From: Francisella sp. SYW-9
GTDB lineage: Bacteria > Pseudomonadota > Gammaproteobacteria > Francisellales > Francisellaceae
Direction of reading: 5' to 3'
DNA: 64,000 bases
Assembly: GCF_008711465.1 (NCBI RefSeq)
Contig: NZ_VXKQ01000009.1
Span: 62,001 to 126,000, forward strand
Below the pieces are notes generated by a model. That model was not told where the DNA came from. It saw only the letters and a list, made by a program, of their open reading frames with translations, and did not search any database. Below, in pieces: positions 55,499-64,000 of the stretch; the stretch's first letter is position 1; each line of letters begins with the position of its first letter. Both the position numbers and the translations under genes were made by a program.

Positions 55499-56560
55499 TT
55501 ATGCTTTATCACCATACTCTTGCATATGCTTTGCTGTACGTTTATTAGTACCATACATAAAGTGGTTTTCCATTTTTTCTAAGTACTTACTTCCTGGTAC
55601 CTGTAACCCAACAGCATCAGCAACTTCTCTAATTAACATAGGACTTGCACCACAACATACGCCTAAGTAATTAACTCCTAAATCATACGCTTTCTTAGCA
55701 AAATCTCTAATTTCATAACGGTTACAATATAAAGGATCTAGTGCTGTTGGGAATGTTCTACCATGAGGAGCACCACAAACACAACCATTATCATCTGGTA
55801 GGTTAAAGAATGTAGTATGCTCATTTGTAGTTCTATAAGGAACAGGTAATGCCGCAACATGACATTTAACAGCTTTACGAATCTGCTCTATATCAGGAAG
55901 CATTGTATGAGGCCCTCTGAAACAGTTCATCCCTACCACATCAGCTCCACGTTGCTCTAATTCTTTACAAGTATCTACAATACTCCAACCATCACGCATA
56001 ACATTCTCACCAAATGGAGCTATTGTAACTACACAAGGTAAACCTGCTTTTTTCATGATTTCTAAAGCAGCAAAAGCTTCTTCTGCATAGTAGAATGTTT
56101 CACCAATTAGTAAATCCGCACCTTCTTCAGCAGCCCAACCAATCATTTCATTAAACATTCTTTTAACTTCTTTTTGAGACTCTTGATCCCCTTGCTTCCA
56201 AATATTTGAGTTAGAAATATTTCCAGCTAATAAGTTTGGCTTTAGACCTTCTGGTGTTGAATCAGCAACTTTCTTTGCAATTCTTAAGGCTTGTCTATTT
56301 AATGGCTCAAGCAAATGTTCTTTACCAATAACTCTTAGTTTTTCTCTGTGGCCATTATATGTAAATGCTTCAACAATATCAGAACCAGCATGTTGGAATT
56401 CTCTATGTAGGCTTTCTAAAACCTCAGGATGCTCAAGTGATACCATCGGCACAAACTCACCTGATGCTAAATAACCACGACGTTCTATTTCAAATAGGAA
56501 ACCTTCTGCACAGATTACGGGACCTTTATCAAGTCTCTCAAGTAGATTTTCTTTTTTCAC
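55499..56560 (-). CDS. BHMT-like homocysteine S-methyltransferase
   Basis: Methylates homocysteine to methionine using a methyl donor such as betaine or S-methylmethionine. Zinc cysteines are seen in VGMNCFRG (about residue 211) and the GVCCGASP pair near residue 300, the pattern of human BHMT and bacterial MmuM. The start is placed at GTG 56560, because the GTG at 56575 that opens the longer frame lies in a GGAG ribosome site. 353 residues. A SAM-II-like element precedes it, and the gamma-synthase gene follows. Confidence 0.9.
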   Translation of the reverse strand: MKKENLLERLDKGPVICAEGFLFEIERRGYLASGEFVPMVSLEHPEVLESLHREFQHAGSDIVEAFTYNGHREKLRVIGKEHLLEPLNRQALRIAKKVADSTPEGLKPNLLAGNISNSNIWKQGDQESQKEVKRMFNEMIGWAAEEGADLLIGETFYYAEEAFAALEIMKKAGLPCVVTIAPFGENVMRDGWSIVDTCKELEQRGADVVGMNCFRGPHTMLPDIEQIRKAVKCHVAALPVPYRTTNEHTTFFNLPDDNGCVCGAPHGRTFPTALDPLYCNRYEIRDFAKKAYDLGVNYLGVCCGASPMLIREVADAVGLQVPGSKYLEKMENHFMYGTNKRTAKHMQEYGDKA

Positions 56561-56619
56561 TTTGGAAATCTCCACGTTTTAATTAATAAACAAACTTTTT
56601 GAATATTAGCAAAAAGCTT

Positions 56620-56712
56620 CCTACTAAAACGATTACAAGACTTTATGGAAGAAATGTTCGCTTTAGCAGGACTTATAAAGCGCTCGCAATTTGAAGTAAA
56701 TCAGCGCTATAT
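56620..56712 (-). promoter_or_regulatory. SAM-II-like riboswitch upstream of the BHMT-like gene (copy 2)
   Basis: Nearly the same as copy 1. P1 arms AGCGC (56708-56704) and GCGCT (56683-56679) flank CTGATTTACTTCAAATTGC, followed by TTTATAAG and CCTGCTAAAG. The downstream switch partner is longer here: CCTGCTAAAGCG (56670-56659) can pair with CGTTTTAGTAGG (56631-56620), 12 pairs including two G-U. A further CTTTTTG/CAAAAAG hairpin lies at 56593-56615. Confidence 0.82.
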
Positions 56713-56772
56713 TTAAAACTCTACACATCTTTAATAGAATAAACAAGAATTTACAGCTAATTTTATTATTTT

Positions 56773-57993
56773 TTATTTCTTATCAAATAATGAGAGTAAA
56801 GAGATAATATATATTATAACCAATATATAAAAAGGTGCGGTTAAAATCTTTAGGTCAATAGCTAAATAAGCAAACAATATCGGTAGACCTCCAGTAAATA
56901 TTGCCATACCTAAATTTTGTGTAATAGCTAAACCACTAAACCTACGACTTTTCTTAAACCTATTTAGTACTACGCACATATAATTAGCATTAATCAAGCC
57001 ATTTACAAAGGCAAAAGGAACTATAAGCACTATAGTCCAAACTAAAGATATTTTTAAAATTAGTGCTACAGCTAAAGGCACAAGCAATACTATAGCTAAT
57101 ACTATCCCAATACATTGAGTAGCTTTATTACCAATTTTATCAGCAACATATCCTCCTACTAGAACTGATATGGCATATACAACTATAGTTACTAGCACAT
57201 AAGTTGATGTTATATTTTTATCTAAACCTAGACACTTTTGACAATACGTTGGTAGAAATACAATAAACATAGCCAGAAATACTGTACAAGATGATATTGT
57301 TAATATGGATCGTAAGAACAATCCCAAATGATTCTTCAGCAGTTCTATCAAAACTAAACCTCTTGGCTCATCTGTATCAGGGGTTAGAGTTTCATCAATT
57401 GATGAGCGCCAGAAATAACTAAAAAGTACCGCAACACCGCCAAAGCCAAAAGCTAAACGCCAACTATAGGCAAAAAACTGCTCTGTTGTTAGTACAAGGC
57501 TGAGCAAGAAATATGCTATTGATCCTAAAATCATACCAAAAGTGGCACAGAATATAACTATTGAAGTAAAGAAATTTCGTCTAGTTGATGACTGTTCATT
57601 AACTAATAATACCGCAGCTGTTAACTCACCTCCAAAAGAGAATCCTTGAATTAGTCGACATGCTGCTAATATCAAAGGAGTAAATATACCTAAAATGTTA
57701 CTACTTGGTAATATAGCTATTATTAATGAAGATATTCCTATTAAAATAACCGTCCATTTAAAAGGTACTTTTCTGCCATATTTATCACCAAGGTTGCCCC
57801 AAAATATCGCGCCAATTGGTCTAGCAAAATATCCAGCTCCAAAAATAGCAAAAATTAAAATAAGTGAACTATTTAGTGATTCTTGGTGTAAGAGTGACAT
57901 TGATATCTGAAAAGCAAATAAGCCAAATATATGAAAGTCAAATGTTTCAAAAGCACTACCAACACTTGAAACTATAATAGATCTAGCTCGCAA
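56773..57993 (-). CDS. MFS transporter, metabolite:H+ symporter (MHS) type
   Basis: A 406-residue transporter with 12 predicted helices. The helix 1 pattern SSVGSAFETFDFHIFGLFA and the loop LGDKYGRKVPFKWTV match the MHS branch, which includes proline/betaine and dicarboxylate carriers. The start codon is TTG at 57993, supported by AGGAG 7 bases upstream. If the substrate were betaine it would suit the BHMT-like enzyme downstream, but this is speculation. Confidence 0.85.
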   Translation of the reverse strand: MRARSIIVSSVGSAFETFDFHIFGLFAFQISMSLLHQESLNSSLILIFAIFGAGYFARPIGAIFWGNLGDKYGRKVPFKWTVILIGISSLIIAILPSSNILGIFTPLILAACRLIQGFSFGGELTAAVLLVNEQSSTRRNFFTSIVIFCATFGMILGSIAYFLLSLVLTTEQFFAYSWRLAFGFGGVAVLFSYFWRSSIDETLTPDTDEPRGLVLIELLKNHLGLFLRSILTISSCTVFLAMFIVFLPTYCQKCLGLDKNITSTYVLVTIVVYAISVLVGGYVADKIGNKATQCIGIVLAIVLLVPLAVALILKISLVWTIVLIVPFAFVNGLINANYMCVVLNRFKKSRRFSGLAITQNLGMAIFTGGLPILFAYLAIDLKILTAPFYILVIIYIISLLSLFDKK

Positions 57994-58044
57994 GACAAAA
58001 CTCCTGTTCAGAGTAGTTTAATAAATAATCATTAAATTATAATA

Positions 58045-59475
58045 TTAAATAAAACTTTGTAAACTATACTTAGCCTCTAGAAATTCATAAATTCCATCAT
58101 CAGACCCTTCCCTACCAAGTCCAGACTCTTTAATTCCGCCAAATGGTGCTTTTTCGCTAGAGATAGCTCCTGAGTTTATACCTACCATACCATATTCAAG
58201 AGCATTTCTAACTCTTCTTATCTGGTTCATATCACTACTAAAGAAGTAGCTCGCTAAACCATATACTGTATTATTTGATCGTTGTATAACCTCATCTTCT
58301 GAATCAAAACCAAAAATACCAATAACAGGACCAAAAGTTTCTTCACAACTAACAACCATATTATCTTGCATATTATCTAAAATAGTTGGCTCGAAAAAGT
58401 TACCACCTAGCTCTAAGTTCACCTTACCACCACAAACTAATTCAGCACCTTTTTTAATAGCATCATTAACATGTGATAGAACTTTCTCTACTGCAGCATT
58501 ATTAATTAAAGGACCTATTTTTACATCTTGCTCTAAACCATTACCTTGCTTAAGCCCCATAACTACTTGTTTAAGCTTTGATACAAAATCCTTTCTAATA
58601 GAATTCTGTACAAAAACCCTATTTGGTGCGATACAAACTTGACCAGCATTTCTAATCTTAGAAGCTAAAAGTCCTTGTATAGCCTTTTCCAAATCAGCTC
58701 CGTCAAATACTATAAAAGGCGCATTTCCTCCAAGCTCAAGAGATACTTTCTTGACGGTATCTGCTGCTTGTTGCATAAGAAGTTTGCCTACTCTTGTTGA
58801 GCCTGTAAAAGTTATCTTTCTAACTATGCTACTTTGTTGAAACTCTTTACCTATAGTTTTTGAATCACCACATATGACTTGTAATAAATTTTCATCTGCT
58901 CCTGCATCTACCAACAACTCTTTAACTGCAAATGCCGTTAGCGGTGTTAACTCAGCTGGTTTTAATATCACACTACAGCCTGCCGCAATAGCGGGTGCTG
59001 CTTTTCGTGTAACCATAGCAAGAGGAAAATTCCATGGAGTTATCGCGGCTACTACACCCACCGGCTGATAATCAACACGGCCTTCAGCATCTTTGATATT
59101 AGGGTCAAATACTCGTGAATCAATTCTATTTGCCTTTTCAGCATACCATCTAATAAAATTTGCCCCATACTGAACCTCTCCTTTTGATTCAGTCAACGGT
59201 TTACCGCTTTCTAATGTGATAATCTCTGCTAAATAATCAATATTTTCAATAACTAAATCATACCACCTAGATAAAATCTTTGATCTATCAATAGCAAGCT
59301 TTTCTTTAAAAACATTCTGAGTATGTTTAGAAACTAAGATACTATCTCTAACATGTTGTGTACTCTTACTTTCAAGCTGACATAAAATCTCACCTGTAGC
59401 TGGATTGATTAACTCAAAACTATTTTCCCCAGAATATGAGTACTTTTGTAAAACTCTATTTAGTAGTTTATTCAT
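58045..59475 (-). CDS. gabD: NAD(P)-dependent succinate-semialdehyde dehydrogenase-like
   Basis: Oxidises succinate semialdehyde to succinate. The start ATG at 59475 is preferred to 59487, as GGAG inside the longer frame is the ribosome site. The 476-residue protein has the ALDH elements: AITPWNFPLAM, FTGSTRVGKLL, catalytic glutamate in LELGGNAPFIVF and catalytic cysteine in NAGQVCIAPNR. The C-terminal AISSEKAPFGGIKESGLGRE is typical of GabD. It lies downstream of a tiny lipoprotein gene. Confidence 0.88.
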   Translation of the reverse strand: MNKLLNRVLQKYSYSGENSFELINPATGEILCQLESKSTQHVRDSILVSKHTQNVFKEKLAIDRSKILSRWYDLVIENIDYLAEIITLESGKPLTESKGEVQYGANFIRWYAEKANRIDSRVFDPNIKDAEGRVDYQPVGVVAAITPWNFPLAMVTRKAAPAIAAGCSVILKPAELTPLTAFAVKELLVDAGADENLLQVICGDSKTIGKEFQQSSIVRKITFTGSTRVGKLLMQQAADTVKKVSLELGGNAPFIVFDGADLEKAIQGLLASKIRNAGQVCIAPNRVFVQNSIRKDFVSKLKQVVMGLKQGNGLEQDVKIGPLINNAAVEKVLSHVNDAIKKGAELVCGGKVNLELGGNFFEPTILDNMQDNMVVSCEETFGPVIGIFGFDSEDEVIQRSNNTVYGLASYFFSSDMNQIRRVRNALEYGMVGINSGAISSEKAPFGGIKESGLGREGSDDGIYEFLEAKYSLQSFI

Positions 59476-59504
59476 AATTTTCTCCATCTTAGTATCTTAG
59501 TACT

Positions 59505-59612
59505 CTAATATCTTGCTGCTGCATACCTATTGCTATTACTAGGTTGATTAAAAGTAACACCTATACAACCTGATAAGCTTATAACCAATAAAACTAAAAA
59601 AACTTTTTTCAT
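59505..59612 (-). CDS. 35-residue lipoprotein
   Basis: A short frame with ATG at 59612 reads MKKVFLVLLVISLSGCIGV and ends after the polar tail SNSNRYAAARY. The lipobox LSGC at residues 13-16 follows a clean hydrophobic stretch with two N-terminal lysines, exactly as in larger lipoproteins such as the one at 44657. No strong ribosome site is seen. It sits between pta and gabD in the same direction. The mature part, 20 residues, has no known motif. Confidence 0.6.
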   Translation of the reverse strand: MKKVFLVLLVISLSGCIGVTFNQPSNSNRYAAARY

Positions 59613-59647
59613 AACTACTATGTTATTTTAGACTCTTATAAGGAAAA

Positions 59648-61756
59648 TTATATAGATTGAATAGCAGTAATTGCAATCGTATAAGTTATATCATCAACAG
59701 TAGCACCTCTAGATAGATCATTAACAGGCTTATTTATACCTTGTAAGACTGGACCTACACTTAAAACATTAGCACTTCTTTGTACAGCTTTATAAACAGT
59801 GTTACCTGTATTTAAATCTGGAAATATAAGAACAGTTGCTTTACCTGCAACAGGACTATTAGGGGCTTTTTTATTAGCTACACTTTCTATCATAGCCGCA
59901 TCATATTGTAATGGTCCATCCACTAATAACTCAGGGGCTTTTTGTTTAAGCATTTGTGTTGCTGATCTAACCTTTTCAACCTGTGCTCCAGAACCCGAGC
60001 TCCCGGTGCTATAGCTTATCATCGCAATACGTGGCTCAATATTGAATTTTTTTGCAGATTCCGCACTTTGTATAGCAATATCAACTAGTTGCTCAGCAGT
60101 TGGATCCTGATTTACCGCACAATCTCCAAAAACTACAACCTCATCCGGCATGCACATGAAAAATACCGATGATACTAGAGAAACATTAGGCTTAGTTTTA
60201 ATAAGCTGTAACGCTGGTCTTAAAACATCTGCTGTCGTATGCTCAGCACCAGATACTAAACCGTCAACCTCACCTAGATATAGCATAAGTGTTGCAACGA
60301 TTACTGGATTTTTAAGAGCATCTTTTGCCATACTCTCAGATAAACCTTTATGCTTACGTAATTTAACCAAGGTATCTAAATATTTAGCTTCAGCAGTATC
60401 ATCAATAGTTACAACTTCAATGTCATTAGGCAAACTAAAACCATTTAGTTCTGCTACTTTATTAATCTTTTCTCTATCACCAATTAATACACATTCTGCC
60501 AATCCTTGTTCATGACAGTTCTTAGCAGCCTCTAATGTTCTTGGTTCATAACTCTCAGGTAAGATAATACGTTTTTTAGCTTTTCTTGCCATCTTCAATA
60601 AATGATATCTAAAGGCTGGCGGCGACATAACCTCTTGCTTTACCTCTTTAGATGTCAATGTAGCTATTATTCTTTCTCTATCTAATGAATTTGAAATAAC
60701 TTCTTTTACCTTTTGAATTCTTTCTTTATCATCAAGAGGAATTCCTATTAAATCAATATCCGCTATTTTAAGAATAGTTTTGACACTCTTATTTTTTGTC
60801 GTAAGTATCGCAAATCCCGCTTTTTCAGCAGTCTCAATACATAGCTGTTTTACTTTTTCTTTGGGTTTTTGATAGATATATTCTTCAGCAGTTAAAATTA
60901 TACCTGCTATCTTCATACCATTTTGTACAGCTAAACAAACTGCCACTAAAATATCTGAACGATCTGCCGAAGTTATTACTAATGAGTTAGGTGTAAGATC
61001 ATTTACTAGATTATCAACTCCTCTAGAGCACATCATAACTTTCTTAACTCTAGCCTCTAAACTTACATTAGATAAAATATTTAAATTAAGAGTATTTTTA
61101 ATATCTAAAACGCGTGGAAACGTTCTTTCTTTATTCCAATCAACAACACCTATTAAACTCAAACCCTTTTGCACAAATACAGGTAGTTGCTCAAGCTGAC
61201 CTCTTGTCACATGCTTCTGCTCGTAGTTTGCGGCACTTTCATCTGTCAAACTAAAACTAACTTTACCATCACTATCATACGGAGCATTTAATTTTGTAAT
61301 TATTGCACCAATTATATTTATTTTCTTTGGAATCCCTTTGACCGCGTAATCCAATTCGTCATTAATATCAGCCATTGGTTTATTACCATGATACGATGTT
61401 ATTATAACATCAGCGCTCAACGCCTTTATAATTTCAAGATTTAGCTGATCAACAACAGCATTAATAGGATATAACTTATGAGAACTACTTCCTTGCCTAA
61501 ACAACCCAGAGATAATCACAAAATCTGATGAGCTACACTTTTCATAAAACTTACTAAGAACAACCTCAACATAATCTTTCACACGATCATTTAGTAAATA
61601 TACTTCAATCTGTTCAACAGGCATCTCCATGTCATAAATAGGATGAAAAAGTCCAACCTTAAGACCCTTTTGTTGTAACGAGTAACTCAAACCATTTGCT
61701 AAAACTCGCAAACCAGTGTGCTTCGATGTTGGTAATATAAATACAGATTTTTTCAT
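59648..61756 (-). CDS. pta: Phosphate acetyltransferase, long form
   Basis: Interconverts acetyl-CoA and acetyl phosphate. The 702-residue protein has three parts: an N-terminal BioD/DRTGG-like P-loop domain (ILPTSKHTGLRVLANGL), a middle DRTGG domain (about residues 215-330), and the catalytic domain from residue 385, with ILPESYEPRTLEAAK and SYSTGSSGSGAQVEKVR. This is the layout of E. coli Pta (714). ackA lies 9 bases upstream, so both are one operon. Confidence 0.96.
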   Translation of the reverse strand: MKKSVFILPTSKHTGLRVLANGLSYSLQQKGLKVGLFHPIYDMEMPVEQIEVYLLNDRVKDYVEVVLSKFYEKCSSSDFVIISGLFRQGSSSHKLYPINAVVDQLNLEIIKALSADVIITSYHGNKPMADINDELDYAVKGIPKKINIIGAIITKLNAPYDSDGKVSFSLTDESAANYEQKHVTRGQLEQLPVFVQKGLSLIGVVDWNKERTFPRVLDIKNTLNLNILSNVSLEARVKKVMMCSRGVDNLVNDLTPNSLVITSADRSDILVAVCLAVQNGMKIAGIILTAEEYIYQKPKEKVKQLCIETAEKAGFAILTTKNKSVKTILKIADIDLIGIPLDDKERIQKVKEVISNSLDRERIIATLTSKEVKQEVMSPPAFRYHLLKMARKAKKRIILPESYEPRTLEAAKNCHEQGLAECVLIGDREKINKVAELNGFSLPNDIEVVTIDDTAEAKYLDTLVKLRKHKGLSESMAKDALKNPVIVATLMLYLGEVDGLVSGAEHTTADVLRPALQLIKTKPNVSLVSSVFFMCMPDEVVVFGDCAVNQDPTAEQLVDIAIQSAESAKKFNIEPRIAMISYSTGSSGSGAQVEKVRSATQMLKQKAPELLVDGPLQYDAAMIESVANKKAPNSPVAGKATVLIFPDLNTGNTVYKAVQRSANVLSVGPVLQGINKPVNDLSRGATVDDITYTIAITAIQSI

Positions 61757-61765
61757 AATATCCTC

Positions 61766-62920
61766 TTATATTAATTTTTGTGTATCTTGAGCTATCATCA
61801 ACTCTTCATTAGTAGCTATAACCATTATGTTATAACTACTATCTGAATTGATAAATAAATCAGATTTACCGTTTTTCTCAACATCTATTTCAAAGCCAAT
61901 ATTATTTAATTTTGAAATAATATTCTCACGAATCTTAGCAGCGTTCTCTCCAATACCTCCAGTAAAAACAAGTGCATCAAAATCTCCAAAATAAACCATA
62001 TAGCTAGCAACAAATTTAGTCACTCTATGACAAAAAATCTCTATAGCTAATTTTGCTAAATCATCTCCTTTTGCAGCTAGTTCAGAAACCTCGCGCATAT
62101 CATTATGTCCACATATCCCTAAAAGACCACTTTTCTTATTAAGAGTATTTGTGATTTTAGTAATATCCCAACCAAGATTATCTGAGATATATGCAAAAAT
62201 ACTTGGATCTATAGCTCCTGAGCGTGTCCCCATTACTAAACCATCTAGAGGGGTTAATCCCATACTAGTATCAATACTTTTTCCATCTGCAATCGCTGTT
62301 ATACTACAGCCATTACCAAGGTGAGCAACTATTACATTAGCTTTTTGTTTAGCTAATATTTTTGCTGCTTGTTGAGATACATACTTATGAGATGTTCCAT
62401 GAGCCCCATATTTTCTGATATTATGATCTTGTGTAAGCTCTCTTGGTATCGCATATTCTGCAACATAATTAGGCATAGTCTGATGAAAAGCCGTATCAAA
62501 AACAGCCACCTGAGGTAAACCAGGAAATATTTGCTTACAAAAAGCAATACCCTCAATATGAGCAGGATTATGCAAAGGAGCTAAAGGAATACAATCTTTA
62601 ATTTTTTGTAAAGAGTCATCATCAATTAATACAGATTCTGAGAAAAATTGCCCTCCATGAACTACCCTATGACCAATAGCAGAAACTTTCTTTAAAAAGT
62701 TGTTCTCTGATAAAAACTTTTTGAGTTCATTGAAAATATCTGAATATAAACCATTTTCAATATTTTTTTGAAACTTCTCTTTAGATTTGAAAGTAACCTT
62801 ACAATTCTTACTTCCAATATTCTCAGCAAGCCCTGTTAAGAGAGACTCTGCTGTTTGTGGGTCAATAAGAGCAAATTTAACAGATGAGCTTCCACAATTT
62901 AAAACTAATATATGTGACAT
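61766..62920 (-). CDS. ackA: Acetate kinase
   Basis: Makes ATP and acetate from acetyl phosphate. The start MSHILVLNCGSSSVKFALI at 62920 fits the family; the frame from 62938 adds six residues. Key blocks are LNCGSSSVKFAL, VVHGGQFF, IVAHLGNGCSI, GLVMGTRSGAIDP and VFTGGIGENAAKIRE. About 384 residues against 400 in E. coli. First gene of the ackA-pta pair. Confidence 0.97.
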   Translation of the reverse strand: MSHILVLNCGSSSVKFALIDPQTAESLLTGLAENIGSKNCKVTFKSKEKFQKNIENGLYSDIFNELKKFLSENNFLKKVSAIGHRVVHGGQFFSESVLIDDDSLQKIKDCIPLAPLHNPAHIEGIAFCKQIFPGLPQVAVFDTAFHQTMPNYVAEYAIPRELTQDHNIRKYGAHGTSHKYVSQQAAKILAKQKANVIVAHLGNGCSITAIADGKSIDTSMGLTPLDGLVMGTRSGAIDPSIFAYISDNLGWDITKITNTLNKKSGLLGICGHNDMREVSELAAKGDDLAKLAIEIFCHRVTKFVASYMVYFGDFDALVFTGGIGENAAKIRENIISKLNNIGFEIDVEKNGKSDLFINSDSSYNIMVIATNEELMIAQDTQKLI

Positions 62921-62996
62921 AAAAACAATGATTATCAATTGAATAGCAATTAATTTATATTATACAGCAGTTATTTTTGTGGAAAACTTAAAAATA

Positions 62997-63245
62997 CTAT
63001 TGACTCAAATATAAATCATTTCTTGTGGGGTTTATTTTTAATAAAATCATATCATAGAAGTAACAAAGCATAAAAAATATAAAACTAAATATCAAAAAGA
63101 TGAATACCATTTTTGTTGGTCCTGAAAAAATAGCGATTAAAAAACCTATAAAAAATATTCCACCAATAAATTTACCTATTAGTAAAAATGGTTTTCTAAA
63201 AAACATCATTAAATAAAATATTATGCTCATAATAATTTTTTTCAT
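62997..63245 (-). CDS. Small membrane protein
   Basis: An 82-residue protein with two or three hydrophobic helices (FLLIGKFIGGIFFIGFLIAI and MVFIFLIFSFIFFMLCYF) and a short polar C-terminus. A strong ribosome site (TTGGAGTAATAA) precedes the ATG, which supports expression. No family was recognised. It lies between ssb and ackA on the same strand. Confidence 0.65.
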   Translation of the reverse strand: MKKIIMSIIFYLMMFFRKPFLLIGKFIGGIFFIGFLIAIFSGPTKMVFIFLIFSFIFFMLCYFYDMILLKINPTRNDLYLSQ

Positions 63246-63413
63246 TTATTACTCCAAGATTTTTTAATTTTAAAAGTTAAATCTTAACTATTTGTCTATA
63301 TCCTTTAAGGCGCTTTTAAAATATTATTTAAATAACTCTATTTTAGTAGGCTACTTAATTTTTAGCATATTTAAACCTACATTTTAATTTATATTCAAAA
63401 TCTCATAATGAGC

Positions 63414-63908
63414 TTAGAATGGAATATCGTCATCAAAGTTAGATGAATTAATCTCAGCAAAATCTGGCATATCATTTTGTTTCTGCTGTTGTTGCTGGTT
63501 CTGGTTGAAATTACCACTTGATTGTTGATTAAAGTTTTGATTATTTTGCTGATAATTAGGGTTAGGATTTCCTTGAGCTTGAGCATTACCACCACCAATA
63601 AACTGGAAGCTATTAGCAACGATCTCTGTGGTATACTGCATATTACCATTTTTATCTTGCCATTTATTAGTACGCAATCTACCCTCGATAAAAAGTTGAG
63701 ATCCTTTACTAGCATATCTTTGGATAATCTCAGCAGTTTTACCAAATACAACAACACGATGCCATTCTGTAGTTATATTTTCACCCATACCATCATTAGT
63801 TGCGATACTCAAAGTGGCTACCATTGTACCATTTTGCGTAGTTCTTACTTCTGGATCATTACCTAATCTTCCAAGTAATATAACCTTATTAACCGTTCCT
63901 TTGGCCAT
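63414..63908 (-). CDS. ssb: Single-stranded DNA-binding protein
   Basis: Coats single-stranded DNA in replication, repair and recombination. The OB fold covers residues 1-110 (MAKGTVNKVILLGRLGNDPE, TEWHRVVVFGKTAE). It is followed by a Gln/Asn-rich linker and the acidic interaction tip DDDIPF. 164 residues. AGGAG lies 7 bases before the ATG. The strong ribosome site and length (E. coli 178) support the chosen start. Confidence 0.97.
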   Translation of the reverse strand: MAKGTVNKVILLGRLGNDPEVRTTQNGTMVATLSIATNDGMGENITTEWHRVVVFGKTAEIIQRYASKGSQLFIEGRLRTNKWQDKNGNMQYTTEIVANSFQFIGGGNAQAQGNPNPNYQQNNQNFNQQSSGNFNQNQQQQQKQNDMPDFAEINSSNFDDDIPF

Positions 63909-64000
63909 TTTGATCTCCTGTATTCTTTATATAATTACACTACTACAGCTTACAGTAAAAAAACTCACCTTATAAGTTGTTTAAAATATTTTTTTTATTT

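Noticed and set aside
59799-60515. Plus-strand frames inside pta
   Set aside because: They are shadows of a well conserved coding frame and have no ribosome site or family resemblance.
1-64000. CRISPR arrays, insertion sequences or prophage genes
   Set aside because: No regularly spaced repeats, transposase-like frames, integrases or phage structural genes were seen in the window.

Overview
The window looks like a chromosomal segment of a Francisella-type gammaproteobacterium. The evidence is a very AT-rich sequence, the cell-division order lpxC-ftsZ-ftsA-ftsQ-ddl next to tadA, rpsA, tsaC and a ripA-like membrane gene, a DUF3573-like outer membrane protein, and an FTT258-like serine hydrolase. 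The species cannot be fixed from sequence alone. I saw no insertion sequence, prophage or CRISPR array; most of the window is housekeeping chromosome with a few accessory patches.

Layout. 1-3.5 kb: an NTF2-like gene, lysS and prfB (with its +1 programmed frameshift), all on the minus strand. 3.7-6.7 kb: an MFS transporter and dnaX (with an A10 run that could yield a short gamma form) on the plus strand. 6.8-12.5 kb: the envelope and division block lpxC, ftsZ, ftsA, ftsQ, ddl, tadA on the minus strand. 12.6-16.3 kb: rpsA, tsaC, a ripA-like gene and a methyltransferase lacking a normal start. 16.4-25.2 kb: an acyltransferase, comEC, an ATP-grasp/GNAT pair, yggT, an M14-type peptidase, tRNA-Gln, ispE, lolB and a gamma-carbonic-anhydrase-like gene. 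25.2-33 kb: a cation/proton antiporter, a 2OG-Fe(II) oxygenase sitting beside a duplicated porin tail, the porin-like gene, and a tandem-permease ABC transporter.

33.3-44.2 kb is a compact molybdenum-cofactor island: a fused moaC-moaB, moeA, moaD, moaE, mobA, a small unknown gene, moaA and modABC on the plus strand, then moeB, fdhD and one FdhF/YdeP-type molybdoenzyme on the minus strand. Together these could import molybdate, build bis-MGD cofactor, sulfurate it and load one enzyme. 44.6-51 kb holds a lipoprotein, crcB, hemC, the serine hydrolase, an RNB-domain RNase and aspS, with a DnaA-box-rich gap before the RNase gene.

51-64 kb holds a GNAT-nitrilase fusion, then a minus-strand methionine group: a BHMT-like homocysteine methyltransferase, a cystathionine gamma-synthase/lyase and a POT peptide transporter. 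The first two genes are each preceded by a near-identical element that matches the SAM-II riboswitch pattern, a class best known from Alphaproteobacteria; this is the most interesting observation in the window. The end carries an MHS-type MFS transporter, gabD, a 35-residue lipoprotein too short for routine ORF calling, pta-ackA, a small membrane protein and ssb.
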